Below are positions 32,914-43,061 of a DNA stretch of 64,000 bases, piece after piece. The stretch spans positions 1-64,000 of the forward strand of contig NZ_JALMUV010000034.1 in NCBI RefSeq assembly GCF_023155275.1. Reading direction: 5' to 3'. The notes beneath the pieces are model-generated. The model ran no database searches. It worked only from the letters and a program-made list of their open reading frames with translations, and had not been told where the DNA came from. The translations under genes were made by a program, and so were the position numbers. Every line of letters begins with the position of its first letter. The first letter of the stretch is position 1. Source of the DNA: Streptomyces rhizoryzae. GTDB lineage: Bacteria > Actinomycetota > Actinomycetes > Streptomycetales > Streptomycetaceae.

Positions 32914-34026
32914 ATGCACGTACCCGACGGATTCATCGACGCGCCGGTCTCGGCGGCGGCCGGTGTGGTCGCCGCCGCCGCGGTCGCGGTCAGCCTGCGC
33001 GGCGCCCGCCGCGAGCTGGCCGCCACCGGGCCGGGCGCGGGCACCGGCGCCGAGCGCACCGCGCCGCTGGCCGGCCTGGTCGCCGCGTTCATCTTCGCCG
33101 TGCAGATGCTGAACTTCCCGGTCGCCGCCGGCACCAGCGGCCACCTCCTCGGCGGTGCGCTCGCCGCCATCCTCGTCGGCCCGTACACCGGCGTGCTCTG
33201 CGTCTCGGTGGTGCTGCTGATGCAGGGCGTGCTGTTCGCCGACGGCGGGCTGACCGCGCTCGGCGTCAACATCTCCGACATGGCGGTGATCACCACCGCC
33301 GTCGCCTACGCGGTCTTCCGCCTGCTGGTGAGGGTGCTGCCGCGCACCCGCCGCTCGGTCGCCGTCGCCTCGTTCACCGCCGCCCTGCTGTCGGTGCCGG
33401 CCGCCGCGGTCTGCTTCACCGCCTTCTACGCGCTGGGCGGCACCACCGACGTCGCGCTCGGCAAGGTCTTCACCGCCATGGTCGGGGTGCACGTGCTGAT
33501 CGGCCTCGGCGAGGCGGTGATCACCGCGCTGACCGTCGGCGCGGTGCTCGCCGTCCGGCCCGACCTGGTCTACGGCGCCCGCGGCCTGACCCGGCCGCTG
33601 GAGCTGCGCACCTCCCCGCTCGCCGCCGACGACGCCCCGGCCGCCGCCCCCGCCGCCCCGGCGCCCGCGCCCGCCGCCCCCCGCCGCTCCCCCCGCCGCC
33701 TGTGGCTGGCCGGCCTCGCCGCCGCCCTGGTGTGCGCCGGCGGCCTGAGCTACTACGCCTCCTCCAGCCCCGACGGCCTGGAGAAGGTCGCCCACGACAA
33801 GGGCCTGGACACCCGGACCGAGGAGCACGCCACCGCCGACTCCCCGCTCGCCGACTACAGCGTCAAGGACATCGCGAACCGGCGGCTGGCCGGCGGCCTG
33901 GCCGGCGTCATCGGCGTCGCCGCCACGCTCGCCGCCGGCACCGGCGTCTTCGTCGTCCTCCGCCGCCGCAAGGCCGCCGCCGACACCCCCGCGCCCGCCG
34001 CCGACACCCCCGCCGAGCAGCACTGA
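32914..34026 (+). CDS. cbiM: ECF cobalt/nickel transporter, CbiM-CbiN fusion
   Basis: The 370-residue membrane protein starts MHVPDGFIDAP, the invariant CbiM/NikM start in which the N-terminal His binds the metal. About six membrane segments follow (to about 225). After a Pro/Ala linker comes a PDGLE domain (PDGLEKVAHDKGLD, near 286) flanked by two more membrane segments. The PDGLE part is the NikN/CbiN-like component, so both functions are fused. It forms a transporter with the next two genes. The Nur box upstream suggests nickel as a substrate. Confidence 0.88.
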   Translation: MHVPDGFIDAPVSAAAGVVAAAAVAVSLRGARRELAATGPGAGTGAERTAPLAGLVAAFIFAVQMLNFPVAAGTSGHLLGGALAAILVGPYTGVLCVSVVLLMQGVLFADGGLTALGVNISDMAVITTAVAYAVFRLLVRVLPRTRRSVAVASFTAALLSVPAAAVCFTAFYALGGTTDVALGKVFTAMVGVHVLIGLGEAVITALTVGAVLAVRPDLVYGARGLTRPLELRTSPLAADDAPAAAPAAPAPAPAAPRRSPRRLWLAGLAAALVCAGGLSYYASSSPDGLEKVAHDKGLDTRTEEHATADSPLADYSVKDIANRRLAGGLAGVIGVAATLAAGTGVFVVLRRRKAAADTPAPAADTPAEQH

Positions 34027-34027
34027 C

Positions 34028-34785
34028 ATGGGAGCGGGACACGCCCACAAGCTCTACCGGGACGGCCGCTCCCCGGTCCACGCGCTCCCCGCGCACTGCA
34101 AGATCGCGGCCGTCTTCTGCTTCGTCCTGGTCGTGGTCGCCACCCCGCGCACCGCCGCCTGGGCGTTCGCGCTGTACGCGGGGCTGCTCGCGGCGGTGGC
34201 CGCGGCCGCCCGGGTCCCGGCCGGCTTCCTGCTCAAGCGGCTGCTGATCGAGGTGCCGTTCGTCGCCTTCGCGGTCCTGATGCCGTTCGTCGCCGAGGGC
34301 CCGCGGACCCACCTCCTCGGCCTGGACCTCAGCGTCAGCGGTCTGTGGGGCGCCTGGAACGTCCTCGCCAAGGGCACCCTCGGCGTCGCCGCATCCGTCC
34401 TGCTGGCCGCCACCACCGAGCTGCGGCAGCTGCTCCTCGGCCTGGAGCGCCTGCGGATCCCGCCGCTGCTCGTCCAGATCGCCTCCTTCATGATCCGCTA
34501 CGGCGACGTGCTCACCGACGAGCTGCGGCGGATGCGGATCGCCCGGCTCTCCCGCGGCTTCGAGGCCCGCGGCGTCCGCCACTGGGGCGTCCTCGCCAAG
34601 TCCGCCGGCGCCCTGTTCATCCGCTCCTACGAACGCGGGGAACGCGTCCACCTCGCCATGGTCAGCCGCGGCTACACCGGCACCATGCCGCTGACGGACA
34701 CCGCCACCGCCACCCGCACCCACTGGACCCGCGCCGCCGCCCTCCCGCTCGCCGCGCTGGCCGTCTGCCTCCTGGGATGGATCCT

Positions 34786-34789
<4 letters not shown>
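34028..34789 (+). CDS. cbiQ: ECF transporter transmembrane subunit CbiQ
   Basis: The 253-residue membrane protein has hydrophobic segments near residues 25-60, 70-85, 100-120 and 235-252. It carries the ECF T-component signature of two Ala-Arg-Gly-type motifs (RIARLSRGFEARG and HLAMVSRGYTG) that contact the ATPase. It starts two bases after the cbiM stop codon begins to end, and its stop overlaps the next start, so the three genes form one operon. Confidence 0.88.
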
Positions 34790-35550
<761 letters not shown>

Positions 35551-35688
35551 CCCGCCCGCCCGCCGCGGCCGGATGTGAGGAACGCCACGCCCCCGGCCCC
35601 TGGCGGCGCCCCTGGTCATGAGCATGGATCCCGGCGTTGCACCATTGATGGGTCACCAAAGCGACACAAGAGCGGGAAGCGGGATTCA

Positions 35689-36870
35689 GTGGTGGACGTC
35701 CAGGGCACGGTCGAGGACGGCTTCGAGCCGGTCCGGGACGCCTTCGCGGCCAACTTCGCCGAGCGCGGCGAGCGCGGAGCGGCGGTCGCCGTCTACCGGG
35801 ACGGCCGCAAGGTCGTGGACCTCTGGGGCGGCACCAGGGACGGCGACGCCCGGCCCGGCGGGGCCGAGCCCTGGGAGCCCGGCACCGCCCAGATCGTCCG
35901 CTCCGCCACCAAGGGCATCGCCGCCACCGTCCCGCTCCTGCTGCACCAGCGCGGCCTCCTCGACCTGGACGCCCCGGTCGGCACGTACTGGCCCGAGTTC
36001 AAGGCCGCCGGCAAGGACCGCGTCCTGGTCCGCCACCTGCTCGCGCACCGGGCCGGCCTGCCGGTCCTGGACACCCCGCTGACCCCCGCCCAGGCCGTCG
36101 ACGGCGTCAGCGGCCCGGCCGCGGTCGCCGCCCAGGCCCCCGCCTGGACGCCCGGCACCGACCACGGCTACCACGCCCAGACCTACAGCTGGCTGCTGGG
36201 CGAGCTGGTCCTGCGGGTCACCGGCCGCACCCTGGGCACCTGGGTCGCCGAGGAGATATCCGGTCCCCTCGGCCTCGACCTGTGGATCGGCCTCCCAACG
36301 GAGGCCCGCGCCCGCGTCGGCCGCCTCGCCCCCGTCGAGGCCCCGCCCCGCCCCGCCGCGGCCGGCCTGCGGGTCCGCCCCAAGAAGACCGTCGCCGACG
36401 CGTACGCCGACCCGGCCTCGCTCACCAGCCGCGCCTTCGCCGCGATCTCGCCGGCCCCCGACGAGAACTCCGACGCCTACCGCGCCGGCGAACTCCCCGC
36501 CTCCGCCGGCATCGCCACCGCACCCGCCCTGGCCCGCGCCTACGCCGCGCTGATCGGCCCGGTCGACGGCCACGCCCGCCTCTTCGCGCCGGCCACCCTC
36601 ACCCTCGCCCGCACCGAGGAGTCCGCGGGCCCCGACCGCACCCTCCTGGTCAACACCCGCTTCGGCCTGGGCTTCATGCTCCACGGCCCGGCGTCCCCCC
36701 TGCTCGGCCCCGGCTCCTTCGGCCACCCCGGCCGCGGTGGCGCGCTGGCCTTCGCCGACCCGGAGCACGGGGTCGCCTTCGGCTACGTCACCAACGGCAT
36801 GCAGCGCAACGTGACGGCGGATCCGCGGGCGCAGGCGCTGGTGCGCGCCCTGGCGACCGTATCCGGCTGA
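35689..36870 (+). CDS. Serine hydrolase, beta-lactamase/EstB family
   Basis: The 393-residue protein has the class C-like nucleophile SATK (S-x-x-K, near 74-77 in RSATKGIAATV), a Tyr motif in GYHAQTYSWLLGELV and the C-terminal HPGRGG corresponding to KTG/HTG. There is no signal peptide, which favours a cytoplasmic esterase over a secreted beta-lactamase. GTG codons at 35689 and 35692 are both possible starts. Confidence 0.85.
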   Translation: MVDVQGTVEDGFEPVRDAFAANFAERGERGAAVAVYRDGRKVVDLWGGTRDGDARPGGAEPWEPGTAQIVRSATKGIAATVPLLLHQRGLLDLDAPVGTYWPEFKAAGKDRVLVRHLLAHRAGLPVLDTPLTPAQAVDGVSGPAAVAAQAPAWTPGTDHGYHAQTYSWLLGELVLRVTGRTLGTWVAEEISGPLGLDLWIGLPTEARARVGRLAPVEAPPRPAAAGLRVRPKKTVADAYADPASLTSRAFAAISPAPDENSDAYRAGELPASAGIATAPALARAYAALIGPVDGHARLFAPATLTLARTEESAGPDRTLLVNTRFGLGFMLHGPASPLLGPGSFGHPGRGGALAFADPEHGVAFGYVTNGMQRNVTADPRAQALVRALATVSG

Positions 36871-36900
36871 CCCGGCCGCCCCCGGGCCCCGCGGCGGGCC

Positions 36901-36918
36901 CCGCCCCGGCGGGGGCGG
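36901..36918. terminator. Short GC hairpin between convergent genes
   Basis: CCGCCCC and GGGGCGG form a 7-base stem with a 4-base loop between the stop codons at 36870 and 36955. A plausible bidirectional terminator, though such hairpins are common by chance in this composition. Confidence 0.4.
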
Positions 36919-36954
36919 AGGAGAGAAGCTCCCGGCGACGGGACGTGGCAAGCC

Positions 36955-38223
36955 TCAGAGCGCGTAAGGGTCTTTCTCCATGGCCTCTCCTACTCCGCGA
37001 AGAGTATCGCGGAGGCTTTCCGGAATGCCCGCGATCTTTTCCCCGCCGGCGGCGGTCCGCTTCAAGAGCTTCAACGTCCGCGCCGACCCGATTTCGGGGA
37101 CCACCGACACGACGGACTCGGCCAATTCCCCCGCCTCCCGCCATACTTTCTCATTCAGCAATGACGCGAGGAGCCTTGCGGAGTAGATGCCCTGGTACCC
37201 GACTCGCGGGCGGTTCCGGGTGTAGAGGTTTTCTTGGAGCAGCGGGATGGCGGACCTCCAGTCGCCCGCCTTCTGCAACTCCATGGCCCGATGGCCGTTG
37301 ATCTCATCGGTACTGATCCACCAAGCCCAGGGCGGATCGTCACTCCTCGCGCCCTCCCCGATAAGCGACTGTGCGCGCCGGAATATCCTCACTGCCTCGG
37401 TGGATTGCCCCGATGCGAACAGCCCCTTGGCTTCGCGGACCCTGAAGATCGCCTCAATGCGTGGTGACAGGTTCTCTCGATCGAGGAGCGACCGGGCAAT
37501 CGCCAGTTCTTCTCGCGGGCGCCCCAGCCAGCCGGCCTGCATGCTCATATTTTGCAGAATCAGGAGTTCGATGGCTCGATCTCCCGACAACCGCGCGAGG
37601 AACAACGCTTCCTGGTTGAAGCGGCGCGCCGCGTCGTACTCCTCCGCGTCGAACAGCGTCCATCCAGCGACCTCTGCCAGCTCTGCGGCCGCGGCCTGAA
37701 GGTCTCGCTCACTTTTCCGCTCGTACCCGCCGCTGCCGAGACGCCGGTGCACGGCTTTGAACGCACGCGCCGCCATCGCGGCGATCGGCACACCGTTCAA
37801 CTCATTGTCGAGGGCGATCAGCCGGCGCGATGTCGCTCGAATCGCCTCGACGTATTCGGCACCACGTGCCTCGTCCAGGACCGAGGCGCGTCGTGACGTG
37901 GCGCCCTCGGCGTGCCTCGCCGTACCTCCCGGTGGGGATTCCCATGCCCGGGGCGCGAGCCTCAGCATGGCCCCTGGGATGCGGAGAGCGTCAGCAATCG
38001 CTTCGATCTTGGTCAGAGTCGTGATCGCCCCTTCGCCGCGCGCCAGTTCACTGACCCGGGACGATTTGATGTCGCACGCTTCCGCGATTCTGTTGTAGCT
38101 GATCCCGGCCCACTTCCGGACGAGGTAGAAGAGCCGACCGAAGTCATGGGCCTCAAGGGATTCCCGGACATCGCTCCGGGCAAGCACCTCTGGCGGGATT
38201 GCAGTTGACGGCCACATTGCCAA
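36955..38223 (-). CDS. XRE regulator with TPR-like C-terminal domain
   Basis: The 422-residue protein has an XRE helix-turn-helix at about residues 30-90 (LVRKWAGISYNRIAEACDIK, then SSRVSELARGEGAITTLTKI). A long helical part with tetratricopeptide-like repeats follows (EEYDAARRFNQEALFLARLS, STEAVRIFRRAQSLIGEG, KAGDWRSAIPLLQENLYT). This layout is shared by Streptomyces regulators that respond to peptides or other ligands. It is divergent from cassette B (38511). A palindrome lies in the shared upstream region. Confidence 0.82.
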   Translation of the reverse strand: MAMWPSTAIPPEVLARSDVRESLEAHDFGRLFYLVRKWAGISYNRIAEACDIKSSRVSELARGEGAITTLTKIEAIADALRIPGAMLRLAPRAWESPPGGTARHAEGATSRRASVLDEARGAEYVEAIRATSRRLIALDNELNGVPIAAMAARAFKAVHRRLGSGGYERKSERDLQAAAAELAEVAGWTLFDAEEYDAARRFNQEALFLARLSGDRAIELLILQNMSMQAGWLGRPREELAIARSLLDRENLSPRIEAIFRVREAKGLFASGQSTEAVRIFRRAQSLIGEGARSDDPPWAWWISTDEINGHRAMELQKAGDWRSAIPLLQENLYTRNRPRVGYQGIYSARLLASLLNEKVWREAGELAESVVSVVPEIGSARTLKLLKRTAAGGEKIAGIPESLRDTLRGVGEAMEKDPYAL

Positions 38224-38284
38224 CTCCGACTGGCTGGGCGGTGGTTGACCAGTTTACGCCCGGGACGCCCGGGATCGGCGACCA

Positions 38285-38299
38285 CACCCATGATGGGTG
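38285..38299. promoter_or_regulatory. Palindrome CACCCAT-G-ATGGGTG, candidate operator
   Basis: A perfect 7-base inverted repeat with one central base lies 62 bases upstream of the XRE-TPR gene, on the side of cassette B. A half-site-like GACCCACCAT follows directly. It may be the binding site for the XRE regulator; that is inferred from position and symmetry only. Confidence 0.45.
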
Positions 38300-38510
38300 A
38301 CCCACCATCGGCTGACGGGCGGGGCCACGGGGCGAAAGGGTGGCGGTACGAAGGGTCCCCGCGACGCGGCGAATGTCCGGGGGCACGGCCGTCAACCCTC
38401 GGGAGGTAGACCGACATGCGCCACCACAGTGGGTGGACCACCGGACATCTGTCGCGCCCGCGTTTCACCGCCTGCGGGTGCCGGGTCGGCGGGGCGGAGG
38501 CGGGGTGCTG

Positions 38511-38705
38511 ATGTCCGGTCTGAGTGGGCCCGTTCATCTGGCGGATCCGTTGGCGGTGGCCGAGCCGGAGCCGGTGGCCGGGTGTGACGTGTGCGGGGCG
38601 CTGGCCCGGCAGCGGGCGCGGGCGCGGGCCGCCGGGGACCGGTCGAAGGCGACCGACTGCACCGTCGAGATGCGCCGCCATCCCCACCGGAAGGCGACGT
38701 CATGA
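38511..38705 (+). CDS. Cys-rich small protein, first gene of cassette B
   Basis: The 64-residue protein has CDVC at residues 25-28, Cys50 and HPH at 57-59, with a basic helix ALARQRARARAAGDRSKA between. The pattern CxxC-x21-C-x6-HxH parallels that of the protein encoded at 22191. Its stop overlaps the next start as ATGA. It is divergent from the XRE-TPR regulator. Probably a small zinc-binding protein; the function is unknown. Confidence 0.65.
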   Translation: MSGLSGPVHLADPLAVAEPEPVAGCDVCGALARQRARARAAGDRSKATDCTVEMRRHPHRKATS

Positions 38706-38899
38706 CCGAACGGTCCCCCCTGAGACCGCCGGGGCCGAGGCCGCCCTTGGTGGCGACGGGCGGGGGTGTCATCCACGTGCCGCCCGGCGAGCCGGTGCCG
38801 CCGTGCGCCGCGCCGTGCGCCGTATGCCGGGTGAAGGGGCGGCAGGCCGCGCCCGATGAGGGAGGTGAGGTACGCGGCCCGGGGGGCGGGGGTAGGTAG
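38702..38899 (+). CDS. Cys-rich small protein, second gene of cassette B
   Basis: The 65-residue protein contains PPGEPVPPCAAPCAVCRVKG then RQAAPDEG, nearly the same motif as in the product of 22397. The C-terminus is Gly-rich. It is coupled to the first gene by ATGA. The SDR gene at 38905 starts only 5 bases after its end, so the three may be co-transcribed. Confidence 0.65.
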   Translation: MTERSPLRPPGPRPPLVATGGGVIHVPPGEPVPPCAAPCAVCRVKGRQAAPDEGGEVRGPGGGGR

Positions 38900-38904
38900 G
38901 TGCC

Positions 38905-39687
38905 ATGAGGCGATTCGAGGGGTACCGCGTACTGATCACGGGGGCCGGGCGCGGGATCGGGGAGGCCACGGCCCGGCGGTTGGCCGGGGAAGGGGCGCGG
39001 GTGCTGGTGACGGATGCGGAGGAGGAGCGGGCCGGGCGGGTCGCGGAGGGGATCAGGGCGGCGGGCGGGCTGGCCGAGGGGCGGGTCTGCGATGTCGCCG
39101 ACCGGGACTCGGTGGCGGCGGCCGTCGCGTACGCCGCGGAGACGTTCGGCGGGCTGGAGACGCTGGTGAACAACGCCTACAGCTGCCACCCGGACACCGG
39201 CCTCTTCGAGGACACACCGGACGAGGAGTGGGCCGCGGATCTCGATGTGACGCTGACCGGGGCGATGCGCTGTGCGCGGGCCGCGCTGCCGCATCTGGCC
39301 GCCGCCGGGGGACGCGGCTGCATCGTCAACATCGGGTCGGTGAACGGCCTTCAGGACTTCGGGAACCACGCCTACAGCGCGGCCAAGGCCGGACTGGGCT
39401 CGCTGACCCGCACCCTGGCCGGGCACGCCGCGCCGCGCGGGGTCCGCGTCAACCTCATCGCGCCCGGCACCGTCCACACGCCCAACTGGGAGGGCAGGGA
39501 GGAGAATCTGCGGCGGGCGGCGGCCGTCTATCCGCTGGGCCGGGTGGGCCGTCCCGAGGACATCGCCGCCGCCGTCGCCTACCTGGCCTCCCCCGACGCC
39601 GCCTGGGTCACCGGCATCACGCTCCCCGTGGACGGGGGCATCCTGACCGCCAACGGCGACCTGGTCCATGCCCTGCACGGCGCCTGA
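38905..39687 (+). CDS. Short-chain dehydrogenase/reductase
   Basis: The 260-residue SDR has TGAGRGIG (about 12-19), the catalytic Ser in NIGSVNG and YSAAK (about 157-161). The usual NNAG is NNAYS here, a tolerated variant. The C-terminal TGITLPVDGGILTANGD is typical of classical NAD(P)-dependent SDRs that act on alcohols or sugars. The ATG follows GTAGGTAGGTG. The substrate cannot be predicted. Confidence 0.85.
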   Translation: MRRFEGYRVLITGAGRGIGEATARRLAGEGARVLVTDAEEERAGRVAEGIRAAGGLAEGRVCDVADRDSVAAAVAYAAETFGGLETLVNNAYSCHPDTGLFEDTPDEEWAADLDVTLTGAMRCARAALPHLAAAGGRGCIVNIGSVNGLQDFGNHAYSAAKAGLGSLTRTLAGHAAPRGVRVNLIAPGTVHTPNWEGREENLRRAAAVYPLGRVGRPEDIAAAVAYLASPDAAWVTGITLPVDGGILTANGDLVHALHGA

Positions 39688-39717
39688 ACAGGGGCCCCGC
39701 CCCACCCACCCGCAACC

Positions 39718-39736
39718 CTCCCGCCGAAGGCGGGAG
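39718..39736. terminator. Hairpin terminator between convergent genes
   Basis: CTCCCGCC-GAA-GGCGGGAG is a perfect 8-base stem with a 3-base loop, 31 bases after the SDR stop and 49 bases before the stop of the leftward transporter gene. Confidence 0.7.
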
Positions 39737-39784
39737 AAGAGCACCCGCACGGCGGGAGAGCCGGCAACGCGGGAAGCTCCGGCG

Positions 39785-40633
39785 TCAGCCGGCCAGCATC
39801 AGACCGATCCCCACCACCATCACCCCCGCCGCCGCCACCCGCGGCAGCCCGAACCGTTCCTTGAAGAACAGCGTGCCGATGACCGCACCGACGATGATCG
39901 ACGATTCGCGCAGGGCCGCGATGGGGGCCAGCGGTGCGCGGGTCTGCGCCCACAGGACCAGGCCGTAGGCGAACACCGACAGCACCCCGCCGGCCAGGCC
40001 GCGCAGCGCCAGCGGGCGGAGTTCGGCGGCGAGCCGGCCGCGCCGGGTGGCCAGCGCGTAGGCGGGGATGGCCAGCCCTTCGAGGAGCATCAGCCAGCCG
40101 ATGTAGCCCAGCGGCGTGTCCGCGGCGCGGACGCCGAGGCCGTCGACGGTGGTGTACGAGGCGATGGACAGGCCGGTGGCGACCGCGGCCGCGATCGCCG
40201 GCCAGTGCGGCCGGGACCCGGAGCCGCGGATGCCCCACAGGGCCAGTCCCACCAGCCCGGCCGAGGCCAGCGCGACGCCGGCCAGCACCCGGCCGTCCGG
40301 CACCTCGTGCACGAACACCGCGGCCAGCAGCGTGACGACCAGCGGCGCGGTGCCCCGGGCGATCGGGTACATCTGGCTGAAGTCGCCCAGCGTGAACGAC
40401 CGCATCAGCAGCGCCTGGTAGACGACGTGCAGGACGGCGGAGAAGAGGAGGTACGGCCAGGCGGCCGGGGCGGGCAGCGGCGTGAGGCAGACCAGTGCGA
40501 GGCCGCAGAGCGAGCCGCCGCCGCCGACCAGGGTGAAGGCGAGCAGCTGGTCGCGTATGCCGTGGGCGATGGCGTTCCAGCTGGCGTGGGTGAGGGCGGC
40601 CAGCAGGACGGCCGCGACGACCAGCGGGGTCAC
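39785..40633 (-). CDS. DMT/EamA-family transporter
   Basis: The 282-residue protein has about ten membrane segments in two EamA-type halves (for example VLLAALTHASWNAIAHGI and, in the second half, LALRGLAGGVLSVFAYGLVL). The second-half signature ALRESSIIVGAVIGTLFFKE is typical of EamA drug/metabolite exporters. The GTG start overlaps the stop of the YbaK-type gene (GTGA), so both are transcribed together. Substrate unknown. Confidence 0.85.
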   Translation of the reverse strand: MTPLVVAAVLLAALTHASWNAIAHGIRDQLLAFTLVGGGGSLCGLALVCLTPLPAPAAWPYLLFSAVLHVVYQALLMRSFTLGDFSQMYPIARGTAPLVVTLLAAVFVHEVPDGRVLAGVALASAGLVGLALWGIRGSGSRPHWPAIAAAVATGLSIASYTTVDGLGVRAADTPLGYIGWLMLLEGLAIPAYALATRRGRLAAELRPLALRGLAGGVLSVFAYGLVLWAQTRAPLAPIAALRESSIIVGAVIGTLFFKERFGLPRVAAAGVMVVGIGLMLAG

Positions 40634-41151
40634 GAGGTCTGCTCGCGGACGTCCACCAGCGTGCCGCCGGCGTGCGCGATCAGGGTCTGCGGGTCGAGCG
40701 GGAAGACGGTGTGCGGGGTCCCGGCGGCGGCCCAGACGGTGGTGTGCGCGAGGAGGCCGCGGTCGGCGAGCACGGGGGTGCGGGTGCGGTGGCCGAACGG
40801 GGGCACGCCGCCGATGGCGTAGCCGGTGGTCTCCCGGACGAGGGCGGCATCCGCCCGGGTGACCTCCGCCGCGCCCAGTTCGGCGCGGACCCGGTCCACG
40901 TCCACCCGGGACGCGCCGTCCATCAGGACCAGGACGGGCGCCCCGTCGGCGGCGAAGACCAGGGACTTCACGATCTGGGCGAGGTCGCAGCCGAGGGCCG
41001 CGGCGGCCTGCGCCGCGGTGCGGGTGGCCTCGGGGAAGGCGCGGACCTCGACGCGCAGGCCGAGCGCGTCCAGGGCCTCGGCGAAGCGCGGATGGGCGTC
41101 GGTGGCGGTGGCGGTCGGTGGGGTCTCGGTGCCGGTCGCGGAATCGCTCAT
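40630..41151 (-). CDS. YbaK/aminoacyl-tRNA deacylase-associated domain protein
   Basis: The 173-residue protein has the YbaK/ProX fold: TAAQAAAALGCDLAQIVKSL and VFAADGAPVLVLMDGASRVD include the conserved Lys in QIVKSLVF. GYAIGGVPPFGH is the conserved glycine loop. Family members hydrolyse mischarged aminoacyl-tRNAs in trans. ATG 41151 is chosen by comparison with the family start. It is coupled to the DMT transporter gene. Confidence 0.85.
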   Translation of the reverse strand: MSDSATGTETPPTATATDAHPRFAEALDALGLRVEVRAFPEATRTAAQAAAALGCDLAQIVKSLVFAADGAPVLVLMDGASRVDVDRVRAELGAAEVTRADAALVRETTGYAIGGVPPFGHRTRTPVLADRGLLAHTTVWAAAGTPHTVFPLDPQTLIAHAGGTLVDVREQTS

Positions 41152-41236
41152 GGCCCGCACGCTAGCGAAAGCTGTACGGGCCATGCGAACGGGTTCCGGC
41201 CGTCGGGCGCCCGCCGCGATCGGGCGCCCGCGGGCG

Positions 41237-42889
41237 TCAGCCGGCGGTGAGCAGGGCGCGGACCACCGGGCCGGCGTTGGTGCCGCCGTGGCCGCTGGCG
41301 GGGACCACGGCGGCGGCGGCGAGGTCGTCGCGGTAGGCGGCGAACCAGGCGTTGGGCTTGTCCTGGTTGTCGACCTCGGCGGAGCCGGTCTTGGCACCGA
41401 TGTCGCCGCTGATCCCCTGCATCGCCTCGGCGCCGGTCCCGGAGGTGGCGGTCAGCTTCATCAGCGCCTTGAGGTTCGAGGCGGTCTCCGGCTTCATGGT
41501 GCGCGCGGCCGTGGCGAACGCCCGGCCGTCCAGGCTCCGGGCGACGAGGTACGGCTGGTGGAAGGAGCCGGACCGGGCGGTGGCGGCGATCGAGGCGACG
41601 TTCAGCGGGTTCATTCGGACCCCGCCCTGGCCGATCAGTGAGGCGGCCATCTGCGCGTCGTGCTGCACCGGGACGGTGCCGTCGAAGGTGGGGATGCCGG
41701 TCGCCCAGTTCAGGCCGATGCCGAAGACGTCCCGGGCCTCCTTGGTCAGGTCGTCGTCGGAGAGGTCCTTGGCGTGGCCGATGAAGGCGTTGTTGCAGGA
41801 CGCCGCGAAGCTCTGCGCGAAGGTGCCGTCGGGGATCTCGGACTTGTTGAGGTTCTGGAACTTCCAGCCGCCGACGGTGACGAACTTCGGGCACGGGTCC
41901 TTCTTGTCCGGTGCCGTCAGCCCCTTGTCCATCAGCATCGCGGCGGTGACGATCTTCATCGTCGAGCCGGGCGCCAGCGACCCCTGGGTGGCGACGTCGA
42001 AGCCGTCCGCGGGGGAGTTGGCGAGCGCCAGGATCTCCCCGGTGCTGGGCTTGACGGCGGCCGCGGACGCCGACTTCTTGCCCTTGACGGCGTTCTCCGC
42101 CGCGGTCTGGAGCTTGGCGTCCAGGGTGGTCTTCAGGGTGCCCGGGGTGCCCTTGGAGAGCACCTTCAGCGTCTTGTCGGGCTGCTGGGCGTTGCTGTCG
42201 GCGGCCTTGGCGCGGTGGATGTAGAGCTCCACGCCGGGCTTGCCGTCGGTCTTGGCGCCGTACTTGGTGCGCAGGCTGTCCAGCACCCCGGCCAGGCTCG
42301 GGTGGTCCTTGGCGGTCAGCTCCACGCCGTTGCGGTCCACCGCCTTGATCGGCGGCGCCTCGGCCTCCCCGGTGCGCAGCTCGTCGCCCTTGGCCAGGCC
42401 CGGGTAGAGCGCGGACGGCTGCCAGGCGACCTGCGGCTTCCCGGTGGCCTTGTCGCGCTGGAGGGTCACCGCCGTGCCGTACGAGAACGGGGTCTTGACC
42501 GCCTTGTAGTCGATCTCGGCGGTGACCGTGTAGGGCACCTTGGCGCCGGCCGGGGCGCCCGGCTTGAGCGTCACCTTGGAGAACTTCGCCTGCCGGGCGA
42601 ACGAGGCCAGGGCGGTGCGGGCGGCGTCCGGGGCGTCGGTGAGCGCGGCGGCCTTGTCGGCGTCGCCGGACTGCCAGGCGGTCAGGAACGCCTGCGCGGT
42701 GGTGTTGACCTCCTTGGCGCTCAGCGGGCCGGTGGGCACCGCCGGGCCGTCGCCCGATTTGGCGTCCGCCGCCCTGACCGCCTGCGGCGAGGACCCGTCC
42801 GAACCGCCGAACAGCGTGAAGCCGCCGACGACGCCCGCCACCAGGGCCACCGACCCGCCGATCAGTCCGTATTTCACCTCGCGGCGCAT
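41237..42889 (-). CDS. Penicillin-binding protein, transpeptidase with MecA-like N-terminal domain
   Basis: The 550-residue protein has an N-terminal membrane anchor (about residues 7-27), an NTF2/MecA-N-like domain (about 60-165), a PBP dimerisation region and the transpeptidase domain. Its motifs are STMK (near 310), SCN in AASCNNAF (near 365) and KTGSAE (near 498). It lacks a glycosyltransferase domain, so it is a class B-type enzyme crosslinking peptidoglycan outside the membrane. ATG 42889 has GGAGGGGATCGG before it; the frame extends to 43036 without a ribosome site. Confidence 0.9.
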   Translation of the reverse strand: MRREVKYGLIGGSVALVAGVVGGFTLFGGSDGSSPQAVRAADAKSGDGPAVPTGPLSAKEVNTTAQAFLTAWQSGDADKAAALTDAPDAARTALASFARQAKFSKVTLKPGAPAGAKVPYTVTAEIDYKAVKTPFSYGTAVTLQRDKATGKPQVAWQPSALYPGLAKGDELRTGEAEAPPIKAVDRNGVELTAKDHPSLAGVLDSLRTKYGAKTDGKPGVELYIHRAKAADSNAQQPDKTLKVLSKGTPGTLKTTLDAKLQTAAENAVKGKKSASAAAVKPSTGEILALANSPADGFDVATQGSLAPGSTMKIVTAAMLMDKGLTAPDKKDPCPKFVTVGGWKFQNLNKSEIPDGTFAQSFAASCNNAFIGHAKDLSDDDLTKEARDVFGIGLNWATGIPTFDGTVPVQHDAQMAASLIGQGGVRMNPLNVASIAATARSGSFHQPYLVARSLDGRAFATAARTMKPETASNLKALMKLTATSGTGAEAMQGISGDIGAKTGSAEVDNQDKPNAWFAAYRDDLAAAAVVPASGHGGTNAGPVVRALLTAG

Positions 42890-43061
42890 GCCACCGATCC
42901 CCTCCCAGGAGCCTTCCGTCCGTGAGTACGCACCCAAGAACGTCCCCCGCACTCTAAGGGACACGGGCGGGCGGTGAGTCTCGATCCGGGCACGGTCCGG
43001 TGACACGCTGTGGAAGGGCCGTGACAGGTTCGTCACATCCGCCGGGCCGGCCGGCGCGGGC

